31,396 nucleotides of DNA from Micavibrio_B sp044238965 (GTDB taxonomy: Bacteria > Pseudomonadota > Alphaproteobacteria > Micavibrionales > Micavibrionaceae). A program made the translations under genes and the position numbers. Position 1 is the first letter of the stretch. Every line of letters starts with the position of its first letter. The notes under the pieces were generated by a model, which did no database searches, was not told where the DNA came from, and saw nothing but the letters and a program-made list of their open reading frames with translations. The stretch lies in contig JBIICJ010000013.1 of NCBI GenBank assembly GCA_044238965.1, positions 1-31,396 on the forward strand, read 5' to 3'. Of the stretch, positions 22,671 to 30,005 are shown one piece after another.

Positions 22671-24191
22671 TTACGCCGCGTTTGTATTGTTTGCGTCTTC
22701 ATCGGCAAACCAATGCGCGCGTGCTTTCATGATCAAAGCATTTGCATCAGTTTCGGTGATTTTATCTTTACCCAAAATTTCAACCAATTCATCGCCCGCA
22801 AGGTCAGCTAAATCATCGAGTGATTTGATGCCCGCCGCGCCCAATTGCATGATCTGATCAGGAGTTAAACCTTCGAATGAAATCAGGTCGTCTTTCAAAC
22901 CTAATTCATCTTGTTTGGTTTTCAATTCGGCAGCTTTCGCAGCTAAATAATTTTGTGCGCGATTGATTAATTCCGCGCCAATTTCTTCGTTAAAGCCTTC
23001 GATGCCAGCCATTTCTTCAACAGATGTTTCGGCAATTTCTTCAACTTTGCGGAAGCCTTCGGCAATCAACAAGCGCGCAATAACATCGTCCACGTCAATC
23101 GCGGCCATAAATAATGATGACCATGCGTTGAATTCTTCGGCACGACGTTTTGATTCTTCCTCTTCGGTTAAGATATCAATGCTCCAACCTGTTAAGATTG
23201 AGGCAAGGCGCACGTTTTGACCGCGACGACCAATTGCCAATGATAATTGTTCATCGGGCACAACAACGTCCAAACGAACTTTGTCTTCGTCCAAAACAAC
23301 TTTTGATACTTCGGCAGGTGCAAGCGCATTCACGATAAAGGTTGCGATATCTGGTGACCATGGAATGATGTCTACTTTTTCGCCTTGCAATTCGCCAACA
23401 ACGGCTTGAACACGTGAACCACGCATACCAACACACGCGCCTACAGGATCAATTGATGGATCACGCGCATAAACTGCGATTTTCGCGCGTGATCCAGGAT
23501 CACGAGCCACAGCCTTGATTTCAATTGTACCGTCATAAATTTCAGGAACTTCTTGCGTAAATAATTTCGCCATGAAATCGCCGCGTGTACGGGTTAAGAA
23601 AATTTGCGGACCGCGTAATTCACGACGCACATCGTACACATAGGCACGTACACGTGCGCCCATTTCTAAACGCTCACGCGGGATAGTATCATCACGGCGA
23701 AGGATAGCCTCAGCTTTGCCCAAATCAATGGTGATGTTGCCGTATTCAACACGTTTGACAACACCATTAACGATTTCGCCAACTTTGTCTTTGAATTCTT
23801 CAAATTGACGCTCACGCTCCGCTTCGCGGATATTTTGCATGATCACTTGTTTCGCGGTTTGCGCGGCAACACGTCCATAATCAAAGGCTGGTAAATGATC
23901 GATCAATACATCGCCGATCTCAGCATCAGGTTTAATACGTTTTGCCTGCGCCAATGTGATTTGCGCAGTTTCGTTTTCGATCAAATCGGTTTCCGTCACA
24001 GTGCGATATAATTTTAATTCGGTTTCGCCTGTTTTGCGGTTGATGTGACAACGGATATCATGTTCATGACCGTATTTTGAACGGCCCGCTTTTTGGATCG
24101 CTTGTTCAATCGCTTGGATCACAAGTTCCTTTTCAATTCCTTTTTCGCGTGCGACAGCATCTGCAACTTGTAAAATTTCTACGCGGTTCAT
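22671..24191 (-). CDS. nusA: Transcription termination/antitermination factor NusA
   Basis: NusA binds RNA polymerase and nascent RNA, and modulates pausing, termination and antitermination. The 506-residue protein has the N-terminal polymerase-binding domain (1-130), an S1 domain (about 135-200, GEIVNGVVKRVEYGNITIDLG), two KH domains (SIDPVGACVGMRGSRVQAV and LAIGRRGQNVRLA), and two C-terminal acidic repeat (AR) helix-hairpin units (about 365-430 and 440-500, each with a GI..L.DLA-like pattern). Length and order match other proteobacterial NusA proteins that have AR repeats. It begins seven bases after rimP. Confidence 0.97.
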   Translation of the reverse strand: MNRVEILQVADAVAREKGIEKELVIQAIEQAIQKAGRSKYGHEHDIRCHINRKTGETELKLYRTVTETDLIENETAQITLAQAKRIKPDAEIGDVLIDHLPAFDYGRVAAQTAKQVIMQNIREAERERQFEEFKDKVGEIVNGVVKRVEYGNITIDLGKAEAILRRDDTIPRERLEMGARVRAYVYDVRRELRGPQIFLTRTRGDFMAKLFTQEVPEIYDGTIEIKAVARDPGSRAKIAVYARDPSIDPVGACVGMRGSRVQAVVGELQGEKVDIIPWSPDIATFIVNALAPAEVSKVVLDEDKVRLDVVVPDEQLSLAIGRRGQNVRLASILTGWSIDILTEEEESKRRAEEFNAWSSLFMAAIDVDDVIARLLIAEGFRKVEEIAETSVEEMAGIEGFNEEIGAELINRAQNYLAAKAAELKTKQDELGLKDDLISFEGLTPDQIMQLGAAGIKSLDDLADLAGDELVEILGKDKITETDANALIMKARAHWFADEDANNTNAA

Positions 24192-24198
24192 TTAGTCC

Positions 24199-24765
24199 TC
24201 ACTTTTCAGACTTCGATTTTGTGTTCGAAGCTTTCTTGGTTGGTTTAGGGTTTAAAACTTTCTTTTGCCCTTTCGGGTTTTTCATGGTCAATAATTCGTT
24301 ATTCACAATCAAACGTGCCTTGGCAATGTTATTAAATTCGATTTCTGCCATGCCTTCATCTGTTTCAATGCTAATTACGTTATCATTGATGCCTTTTAGG
24401 CGACCACGATATTTCTTTTGCCCATTGGGGGCAGGAATTTCTGTTTCAATGCTGGCCTCAAGACCAGCAAAATTTTCAAAATCTTTGACGCGTGTAAGTG
24501 GGCGATCCAGACCAGGTGAGCTAACTTCCAATTGATACGCGCCCGCAATCGGATCTTCGACATCTAAATGCGCCGATACCGCGCGGGAAATTACTTCGCA
24601 TCCTTTGAGATCAAGCAAACCTGTTTTCGGGTCTTCAGCCAAAATTTGCAATGTCTGCATTTTTTGTGAACCCAGCACGCGCAATTGAACAATATCATAC
24701 CCAAGATCATCCACCACAGGTGTGATCAAGTTTAATATTTTTTGTTCAAGCGGCGATCCGCGCAT
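24199..24765 (-). CDS. rimP: Ribosome maturation factor RimP
   Basis: RimP helps assemble the 30S subunit. The 188-residue protein shows LNLITPVVDDLGYDIVQLRV, LKGCEVISRAVSAHLDVEDPI and the signature YQLEVSSPGLDRPLTRVKDFENF (in part YQLEVSSPGLDRPL). A C-terminal SH3-like domain (about 90-150) and a basic tail (KKVLNPKPTKKAS) follow. It starts the rimP-nusA-ylxR-infB cluster. The leader holds an A/T-rich stretch between the receptor-gene terminator and the ATG, in which the cluster's promoter should lie; I could not fix it. Confidence 0.95.
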   Translation of the reverse strand: MRGSPLEQKILNLITPVVDDLGYDIVQLRVLGSQKMQTLQILAEDPKTGLLDLKGCEVISRAVSAHLDVEDPIAGAYQLEVSSPGLDRPLTRVKDFENFAGLEASIETEIPAPNGQKKYRGRLKGINDNVISIETDEGMAEIEFNNIAKARLIVNNELLTMKNPKGQKKVLNPKPTKKASNTKSKSEK

Positions 24766-24807
24766 TTATAATATTTCCTAAAAAATAATATTTTCAAAAA
24801 ACTCAAC

Positions 24808-24838
24808 AAAAAAGGCGGGCTTCTTTTGGAAACCCACC
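24808..24838 (-). terminator. Rho-independent terminator between the TonB-receptor gene and rimP
   Basis: On the minus strand, GGTGGGTTTC (24838-24829) pairs with GAAGCCCGCC (24823-24814), ten pairs with two G-U, with a five-base loop. It is followed by six T (24813-24808). It should end the receptor transcript and keep the iron-regulated gene apart from the rimP operon. Confidence 0.85.
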
Positions 24839-24893
24839 CTGACATAAATCATGAGTGATGATGATTTAATAGTCTTTTTGCGCCGTCATGTCC

Positions 24894-24923
24894 AGCTTTT
24901 TATCGGAAAAATCCGAAAAAGCT
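24894..24923. repeat. Hairpin at the 3' end of the TonB-receptor gene
   Basis: Arms AGCTTTTT-CGGA and TCCG-AAAAAGCT pair with a two-base AT bulge. The stem touches the receptor stop codon. There is no U-tract after it on the minus strand, so it may protect the mRNA end rather than terminate; the stronger terminator lies about 60 bases further. Confidence 0.5.
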
Positions 24924-26956
24924 TAGAATTTCCATACAGCCTGTACTTTCACGTTACGGCCAGCCTCAGGCAAGAAGGATAAATGGCGGTTGTAACGCTC
25001 ATCTGTTACGTTATCGACCCCAAAATTAACCTTAAACGCGCCCGTTTTGTCGTTTGGCAAGGTTGGCGACCATGAACCATAAAGGTCAAATTGATGCCCA
25101 TCATTCGATGTGGTGATCAATGGTTGATCAGGAGCAATACGGTCTTGTTCGGTATAATATGTACCGCGCGCACCGATCATGAATGTTTGGTCTTTGTTAT
25201 AACGTTCAACATGCGCCGTGAATTTATTTTGAGGAACATCGGCAAGCGGTGTATCATTTGTTTCATTCACGCCGCGAATGGTACCGCCCGAAATTCCCGT
25301 TGCATATTGACCGATACGATATTTGATTTCAAATTCGATACCTTTCAAATCAGCCTGTGACACGTTGCGGAATTGTGTTGTGGTCGCACCGATCACTTGT
25401 TCAATGTAATCATCGATTTGATTATTGAATACAGATACATTGACTTTCAAATTATCATAGCTTGTAAACACGCCATCCTTGCGGTAACGCACACCTAATT
25501 CACGGTTTTCAGCTGTCTCTGGCTTCAAATTTGGATTTGAAATCAGGTTATTACCGGGGAACAATGTACCTGTTGCATATAATTCAGTAAGCGTTGGTGT
25601 ACGGAACGCGCTCGCCCATGATGCATATGCTGACCAATTATCATTGATTTGCAAATCTGCGCCAATTTTAGGTGAGAATTGATCTTCTTCGTTTGATGCC
25701 AAAGTCGCATTACCTGGGGTGAGTTTATAATTATCGTAACGAACGCCAGGTGTAATCAATAAACGTTCACCGAAAAATGCGGTTTCTTGTTGAACATACA
25801 AACCTAAATTTTCGTCTTTACCATCACCCAATAACGGACGGAAGCCGCCATTGCGTTTACCTGTTTGTTCATTTTCGAAATATTCAACACCTGTGGTTAT
25901 ATTGTGATTAAGCCCAAAATAATTGGTTTTTGCAGTGTTATAAATATCTAAACCTGCGGTGGTAAAATCGGTTTCATCAACGCGTGTTGAAGGAATCGAG
26001 CGCACACTATTCACATCATAAAATGATTTATAGAAGATCGATGTGATATCAAACAAATTGTGGAAACGTGATCCCTCTGGCGCGGCCAATTTATAATTGA
26101 TCGAATAATCGGTGACAGCAGATTTACGTTTTGATGGCTGGTTAGTTGCACTAACAGGTTGGAATGGTGAGACTGGTATAGACGCGTCTTCTAAATAACG
26201 ACCATAACGGAATTCCGCGCGGTGATTTGGTGCAAAATTATATCCAACTTTGACCAATGAATTTGTGGGTTGGCTTGATGATGGGGCAATTTTTCCATCG
26301 CCGCCTGCTTCGATATCATTACCATCACGGTATGAAAACGCGCCATAAGCATCCAAAGGCCCTTGCGCTGTATAAGCTGATGTGAGGAAGTTATATTCAT
26401 CACTTACGCTTTGAAAACCTGCTTGGTTGGTCATGCCCCAATTTTTATCTGATCCACGTAATTCATTTGCAACAGTAGGGGTGAAAAACTGAATGACACC
26501 TGCAACCGCGCCAGAACCATCAATGGCAGAGTTCGCACCGCGAACAATTTCAACGCGGTCAACCATGTTTGAATCGATGAAATAACGTCCGCCATATTGA
26601 GAGCGAAGGTTACGGCGAATACCGTCAACTTTGATTACGATACGACGGTCAGATAAACCGCGAATCGATGGTTCTTCCGATGTACGACGCGGGCCGCCAG
26701 CCGAATCAAAGTTTGGAACGGTGCGCAAAATATCATCAATTGATCCTGCTTGATCTTGGTCTTTTTCATCGCGGGAAACGACATTCACTGCAAACGGAAC
26801 GCGTTCAATATCGCGGTTCGATTTTGTTGGGGTGACCACAATAGTTGGCTGTCGCTTTACGCCCGAATCTTGAGCCTTGGCAGGGGTAACCAGTACCGAT
26901 GAGGCTAAAATAACGGATAAAAGGGCAATTTTACGAGCGTTTTTAGAGGCAAACAT
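24923..26956 (-). CDS. TonB-dependent outer-membrane receptor, heme/hemoglobin-receptor-like
   Basis: The 677-residue protein is an outer-membrane beta-barrel receptor energised by TonB. A signal peptide (to about VTPAKA, residue 28) precedes a TonB box (TIVVTPTK), the plug domain (about 45-160, with IRGLSDRRIVIKVDGIRRN and VEIVRGANSAIDGSGAVAGVI) and the 22-strand barrel ending in aromatic VWKF. The barrel shows the FRTP (usual FRAP) and NPNL boxes of heme receptors: WASAFRTPTLTELYATG and ISNPNLKPETAENRELG. The histidine usually found between the two boxes in heme receptors is absent, so the ligand may be a different iron compound. AAGGA lies nine bases before the ATG. A Fur-like box lies 35-49 bases upstream, so low iron likely induces it. 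Confidence 0.93.
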   Translation of the reverse strand: MFASKNARKIALLSVILASSVLVTPAKAQDSGVKRQPTIVVTPTKSNRDIERVPFAVNVVSRDEKDQDQAGSIDDILRTVPNFDSAGGPRRTSEEPSIRGLSDRRIVIKVDGIRRNLRSQYGGRYFIDSNMVDRVEIVRGANSAIDGSGAVAGVIQFFTPTVANELRGSDKNWGMTNQAGFQSVSDEYNFLTSAYTAQGPLDAYGAFSYRDGNDIEAGGDGKIAPSSSQPTNSLVKVGYNFAPNHRAEFRYGRYLEDASIPVSPFQPVSATNQPSKRKSAVTDYSINYKLAAPEGSRFHNLFDITSIFYKSFYDVNSVRSIPSTRVDETDFTTAGLDIYNTAKTNYFGLNHNITTGVEYFENEQTGKRNGGFRPLLGDGKDENLGLYVQQETAFFGERLLITPGVRYDNYKLTPGNATLASNEEDQFSPKIGADLQINDNWSAYASWASAFRTPTLTELYATGTLFPGNNLISNPNLKPETAENRELGVRYRKDGVFTSYDNLKVNVSVFNNQIDDYIEQVIGATTTQFRNVSQADLKGIEFEIKYRIGQYATGISGGTIRGVNETNDTPLADVPQNKFTAHVERYNKDQTFMIGARGTYYTEQDRIAPDQPLITTSNDGHQFDLYGSWSPTLPNDKTGAFKVNFGVDNVTDERYNRHLSFLPEAGRNVKVQAVWKF

Positions 26957-26990
26957 TCACATTATTCCTTTGTGGTGACTAAGTTGAGTT

Positions 26991-27005
26991 TGATAATCAT
27001 TCTTA
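26991..27005. promoter_or_regulatory. Fur-like box between the receptor gene and ybaN
   Basis: TGATAATCATTCTTA matches 12 of 14 informative positions of the 7-1-7 Fur pattern TGATAATnATTATCA. It lies just after the start point of the minus-strand promoter and just before the -35 box of the plus-strand one, so one repressor could shut both. A further ATTATCA half-site is at 27031-27037. Confidence 0.65.
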
Positions 27006-27006
27006 A

Positions 27007-27035
27007 TTGCTTTGCGTTATAGATTTGACTATTAT
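27007..27035 (+). promoter_or_regulatory. Candidate promoter of ybaN
   Basis: TTGCTT (27007-27012), 17 bases, TATTAT (27030-27035). The start point would be near 27042, about 16 bases before the ATG at 27058 and upstream of its AAGGA ribosome binding site. Confidence 0.5.
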
Positions 27036-27044
27036 CAGAGTCAA
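27016..27044 (-). promoter_or_regulatory. Candidate promoter of the TonB-receptor gene
   Basis: On the minus strand TTGACT (27044-27039), 17 bases, TATAAC (27021-27016). Transcription would begin near 27009, so the Fur-like box would sit at about +4 to +18. The -35 box is one arm of the dyad TTGACT/AGTCAA (27025-27044). This promoter interlocks with the plus-strand one. Confidence 0.6.
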
Positions 27045-27057
27045 CAAGGAAAAATAG

Positions 27058-27459
27058 ATGGCGCGCTATATTGTCCACAATTGCTATTTGGCTCTCGGCT
27101 GGATCTGCCTTTTATTAGGCGGGGTGGGTATTTTTGTGCCAGGGCTGCCGACCACTATTTTTTGGATTTTATCCCTATGGGCATTCACCAGATCATCGGA
27201 AAAGATGCGTCGTTATTTGCTCCAACACCCGAAATTTGGAAAAATTTTACGGGAATGGAATGATCATCAGGTTGTACCAACCGCAGGAAAAATTGCGGCT
27301 TGCCTATCGATGAGTGTGGTCTGTGTGGTGAGTGTGCTCACCATGAGTAACGCATGGGGCGCGACCATGATCTGTTTCACATTAACATTGGTGATGGGGT
27401 ATATTATCACGCGTCCGTCACGTATAGCAGATGTGCGATCAACGTCGTCGGTAATGTAA
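27058..27459 (+). CDS. ybaN: DUF454 (YbaN-like) inner-membrane protein
   Basis: This 133-residue membrane protein has the DUF454 signature: GGVGIFVPGLPTTIFWILSLWAF (within residues 21-43) after a first hydrophobic segment, then a basic cytoplasmic loop with HPKFGKILREWNDH and two more hydrophobic segments (about 83-120). The function of the family is unknown. AAGGA lies eight bases before the ATG. It is divergent from the TonB receptor, with interlocked promoters and a shared Fur-like box. That suggests a link to iron or heme, but the link is inferred from context only. Its 3' end overlaps the trmB 3' end on the other strand by 21 bases. The symbol follows the Escherichia coli family member and does not imply tested equivalence. 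Confidence 0.88.
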   Translation: MARYIVHNCYLALGWICLLLGGVGIFVPGLPTTIFWILSLWAFTRSSEKMRRYLLQHPKFGKILREWNDHQVVPTAGKIAACLSMSVVCVVSVLTMSNAWGATMICFTLTLVMGYIITRPSRIADVRSTSSVM

Positions 27460-28146
27460 ATAAACTTGGGTACGGCCCGCTAATTTTCCTTTGGTTTCAT
27501 AACGTGTGGCATCCCATCCTGTTGGTGGTGTTGTCCAATCGTCTTTTGATTCTGCTGTCCATTCAAACGCATCATGATCGGTAGTTTCACGAACCATCCA
27601 TTCCGCCAATTCATCAACATCAGTTGTTTGTAACATTTCGCCGATGGATTTTACCACGCGCGCAAACACGTTTAAATTATCCTGTGACACAATGCGGCGT
27701 TTATGGTGACGCGCTTTTGGCCATGGATCAGGATTTAAAATATACAAATAATCAACGGTGTTATCGCGCAATGAATTCAATATTTTTAATGCATCATCCA
27801 TCAGAACGCGCACGCGCGGAATATAATCGGGATATTGTTCCAATGATTTGGCAAAGGCCGACATACCATTGATAAATGGTTCGGCGCCAATCACAACATC
27901 ATCGGGGTTGTTTTTGAGAAGATGAAGCAAATGTTCGCCATTACCAAACCCAATTTCAAAATGCACGCGTCCTGTAATTGGGCGACCGAATATATCAGAT
28001 GGGGTGAGTGATTGATCTTCGGGCAAATTGGTAATGCCAATAAGCGGCATTAAATTGTCTAATGCTTTTTGACGACCACCATGAAGTGGGCGCCCTTGGC
28101 GACGGCCATAAACACGGCGTTTATTTTGTTCCGATAACTCAGTCAT
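27439..28146 (-). CDS. trmB: tRNA (guanine(46)-N7)-methyltransferase TrmB
   Basis: TrmB uses S-adenosylmethionine to methylate N7 of guanine 46 in the tRNA variable loop. The 235-residue protein has the Rossmann SAM site VHFEIGFGNGEHLLHLL (about 56-72), IGAEPFINGM, the catalytic region YILNPDPWPKARHHKRRIV (about 134-152) and the late TKGKLAGRTQVYLHYRR-like end (in part YETKGKLAG). It starts ten bases after metK, which makes its substrate, and belongs to the same operon. Its stop lies 21 bases inside the ybaN gene on the opposite strand. Confidence 0.96.
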   Translation of the reverse strand: MTELSEQNKRRVYGRRQGRPLHGGRQKALDNLMPLIGITNLPEDQSLTPSDIFGRPITGRVHFEIGFGNGEHLLHLLKNNPDDVVIGAEPFINGMSAFAKSLEQYPDYIPRVRVLMDDALKILNSLRDNTVDYLYILNPDPWPKARHHKRRIVSQDNLNVFARVVKSIGEMLQTTDVDELAEWMVRETTDHDAFEWTAESKDDWTTPPTGWDATRYETKGKLAGRTQVYLHYRRR

Positions 28147-28156
28147 AATAAAATTC

Positions 28157-29374
28157 TTATCCTAAAATACGGTGCAATTCATTGACGAGATCAGTTTTCT
28201 CCCATGAAAAACCACCATCAGATTCAGGATCACGTCCGAAATGCCCATATGATGCGGTGCGTTCATAAATGGGACGGTTTAATTGCAAATGTTCGCGAAT
28301 GCCGCGCGGTGATAAATTCACCAATTGCCCAATTGTTTTTGCAATTTTATCTTCTGAAATTTTTCCTGTACCTTGTGTATCGACATATAACGAAATCGGT
28401 TTTGACACGCCAATTGCGTATGATAATTGCACCAAACATTTTTGCGCGTAACCTGCGGCAACTATATTTTTTGCCAAATAACGCGCTGCATAGGCAGCGG
28501 AACGGTCAACCTTTGTGGGATCTTTGCCCGAAAAGGCACCGCCGCCATGAGGCGCAGATCCGCCATATGTATCAACAATAATTTTGCGTCCCGTTAATCC
28601 CGAATCGCCGACAGGCCCACCAATAACGAAACGTCCTGTTGGGTTCACGTAAAATTCGGCCTCATCGCACATCCAACCATCTGGCAATGCTTTTAAAACA
28701 TAGGGGCGGATAATTTCCTTTACATCAGATTGGGATAATCCTTCGCGATGTTGGTGTGAGACAACAATCGATTTCGCGCGCACGGGACGGCCATTTTTAT
28801 ATTCTAACGTGACTTGTGATTTCGCATCGGGTTCAAGCATATTTAATGTGCCCGCATGGCGTGCATCTGATAATAATTGTAAAATTTTGTGTGAATAATA
28901 AATCGGTGCCGGCATTAAATTTGGTGTCTCGGCTGTGGCGTAACCAAACATGATACCTTGATCGCCTGCACCTTCATCTTTTTCATTTGTAGAATCAACG
29001 CCCACAGCAATGTCAGCAGATTGTTGATGCAAACGGCAATCGATTTGTACATCTTTCCAACTAAAGCCATCTTGCTCATAGCCAATACGGCGAATAGTGG
29101 CGCGCACAATATCATCAATATCAGCGCGAGAGATATTTGACTCTGATCGGATTTCACCGATCAAGCCAACATAATTTGTGGTCGCAACGGTTTCGATCGC
29201 GGTACGCGATACGGGGTCGCGTGTTAGAAATGCATCGACAAGAGAGTCTGATATATTGTCACATATCTTATCAGGATGTCCTTCGGATACTGATTCCGAG
29301 GTGAAGATGAAATTTTGAAGGCCAACAGGCTTTTTAAAGAATGAAAACATGCGCGGTAGAATACGCAGGTTCAT
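28157..29374 (-). CDS. metK: S-adenosylmethionine synthetase
   Basis: MetK makes S-adenosylmethionine from methionine and ATP. The 405-residue protein has the motifs FTSESVSEGHPDKICDNISD (split as FTSESVSEGHPDKICD), GAGDQGIMFGYA and GGGAFSGKDPTKVDRSAAY. The N-terminus is about 16-18 residues longer than in Escherichia coli; the ATG eight codons in (29350) is an alternative start. Neither ATG has a recognisable ribosome binding site, which is odd for a highly expressed enzyme. Only 33 bases separate the gene from the XRE regulator, too few for a SAM riboswitch of known large classes. Order lnt-XRE-metK-trmB is conserved in alphaproteobacteria. Confidence 0.96.
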   Translation of the reverse strand: MNLRILPRMFSFFKKPVGLQNFIFTSESVSEGHPDKICDNISDSLVDAFLTRDPVSRTAIETVATTNYVGLIGEIRSESNISRADIDDIVRATIRRIGYEQDGFSWKDVQIDCRLHQQSADIAVGVDSTNEKDEGAGDQGIMFGYATAETPNLMPAPIYYSHKILQLLSDARHAGTLNMLEPDAKSQVTLEYKNGRPVRAKSIVVSHQHREGLSQSDVKEIIRPYVLKALPDGWMCDEAEFYVNPTGRFVIGGPVGDSGLTGRKIIVDTYGGSAPHGGGAFSGKDPTKVDRSAAYAARYLAKNIVAAGYAQKCLVQLSYAIGVSKPISLYVDTQGTGKISEDKIAKTIGQLVNLSPRGIREHLQLNRPIYERTASYGHFGRDPESDGGFSWEKTDLVNELHRILG

Positions 29375-29407
29375 ATGATTTGTTAAGATAGAAAATGAGT
29401 TATGTGT

Positions 29408-29890
29408 TTATGATTGAAAATTCTTTGCCATTTGTTTCATCATTTTTAAGAAATCTTTGCGTAAAGTTTCATCTTTGATTGCATAATAGGTACGCAATAC
29501 TTCAACAGATTCTTTTGATGTCATAATGTTTTGATCGGTATTTGGGGCAATATCAGAGTCATCAAAGCCATCTTGGTTATTATCAGAGAGGCCATAAGCT
29601 ATAGGGGTATTGTCTTGATTAACGCCAAAATTTTCAAAGAAACTGGAAATGGGTGTGCTTAAGATTTGTGCAAATTGATAGAGGCGCGATGCGCTAATGC
29701 GATTTTTACCAGCCTCATATTTTTGAATTTGTTGGAATGTGATTCCTGTTTGCGTTGCTAGATCTTCTTGGGTGAAACCTTTTAAGCTTCTGTGCGCACG
29801 TAGTTGTTGCCCGACAAACACATCGACAGGATTAGGTGCATCATCTTTTGTTTGTGTGCTTTCATGTTTTAAACTTTTAATCATACTCAC
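29408..29890 (-). CDS. XRE-family helix-turn-helix regulator next to metK
   Basis: The 160-residue protein has a Cro/CI-type DNA-binding domain at about 22-85: VDVFVGQQLRAHRSLKGFTQEDLATQTGITFQQIQKYEAGKNRISASRLYQFAQIL, of which QEDLATQTGITFQQIQKYE is the helix-turn-helix core. An acidic linker (about 95-120) and a C-terminal helical part with LRTYYAIKDETLRKDFLKMM follow, the usual tail of this alphaproteobacterial subfamily. Two ATGs are close together: 29890 and 29884. The second has the better-spaced AGTGAG site and may be the real start. An imperfect 26-base dyad lies 47-72 bases upstream and may be its own operator. Targets are unknown. The fixed place between lnt and metK is typical of the class. 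Confidence 0.9.
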   Translation of the reverse strand: MSMIKSLKHESTQTKDDAPNPVDVFVGQQLRAHRSLKGFTQEDLATQTGITFQQIQKYEAGKNRISASRLYQFAQILSTPISSFFENFGVNQDNTPIAYGLSDNNQDGFDDSDIAPNTDQNIMTSKESVEVLRTYYAIKDETLRKDFLKMMKQMAKNFQS

Positions 29891-29936
29891 TTATCTCACT
29901 CATTTGATTAAATAGACATCACGCAAATTCCATTCA

Positions 29937-29962
29937 TATGTATGCGTGAGTACGTATGCATA
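29937..29962. promoter_or_regulatory. Imperfect palindrome upstream of the XRE regulator gene
   Basis: Arms TATGTATGCGT (29937-29947) and ACGTATGCATA (29952-29962) are inverted repeats with two mismatches around GAGT. The site lies in the 115-base gap between lnt and the regulator gene, where an autoregulatory operator would be expected. Confidence 0.4.
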
Positions 29963-30005
29963 TCATCATGATTTTAAATACGCAACTATTCGTTAGTATG
30001 TGGTT

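Noticed and set aside
24846..24867. Short dyad AAATCAT/ATGATTT in the rimP upstream gap
   Set aside because: Seven base pairs around an imprecise loop in AT-rich sequence; likely chance beside the stronger terminator.
29375..29407. SAM riboswitch upstream of metK
   Set aside because: Only 33 bases separate metK from the regulator gene, and no pseudoknot-like pairing or known motif is visible.
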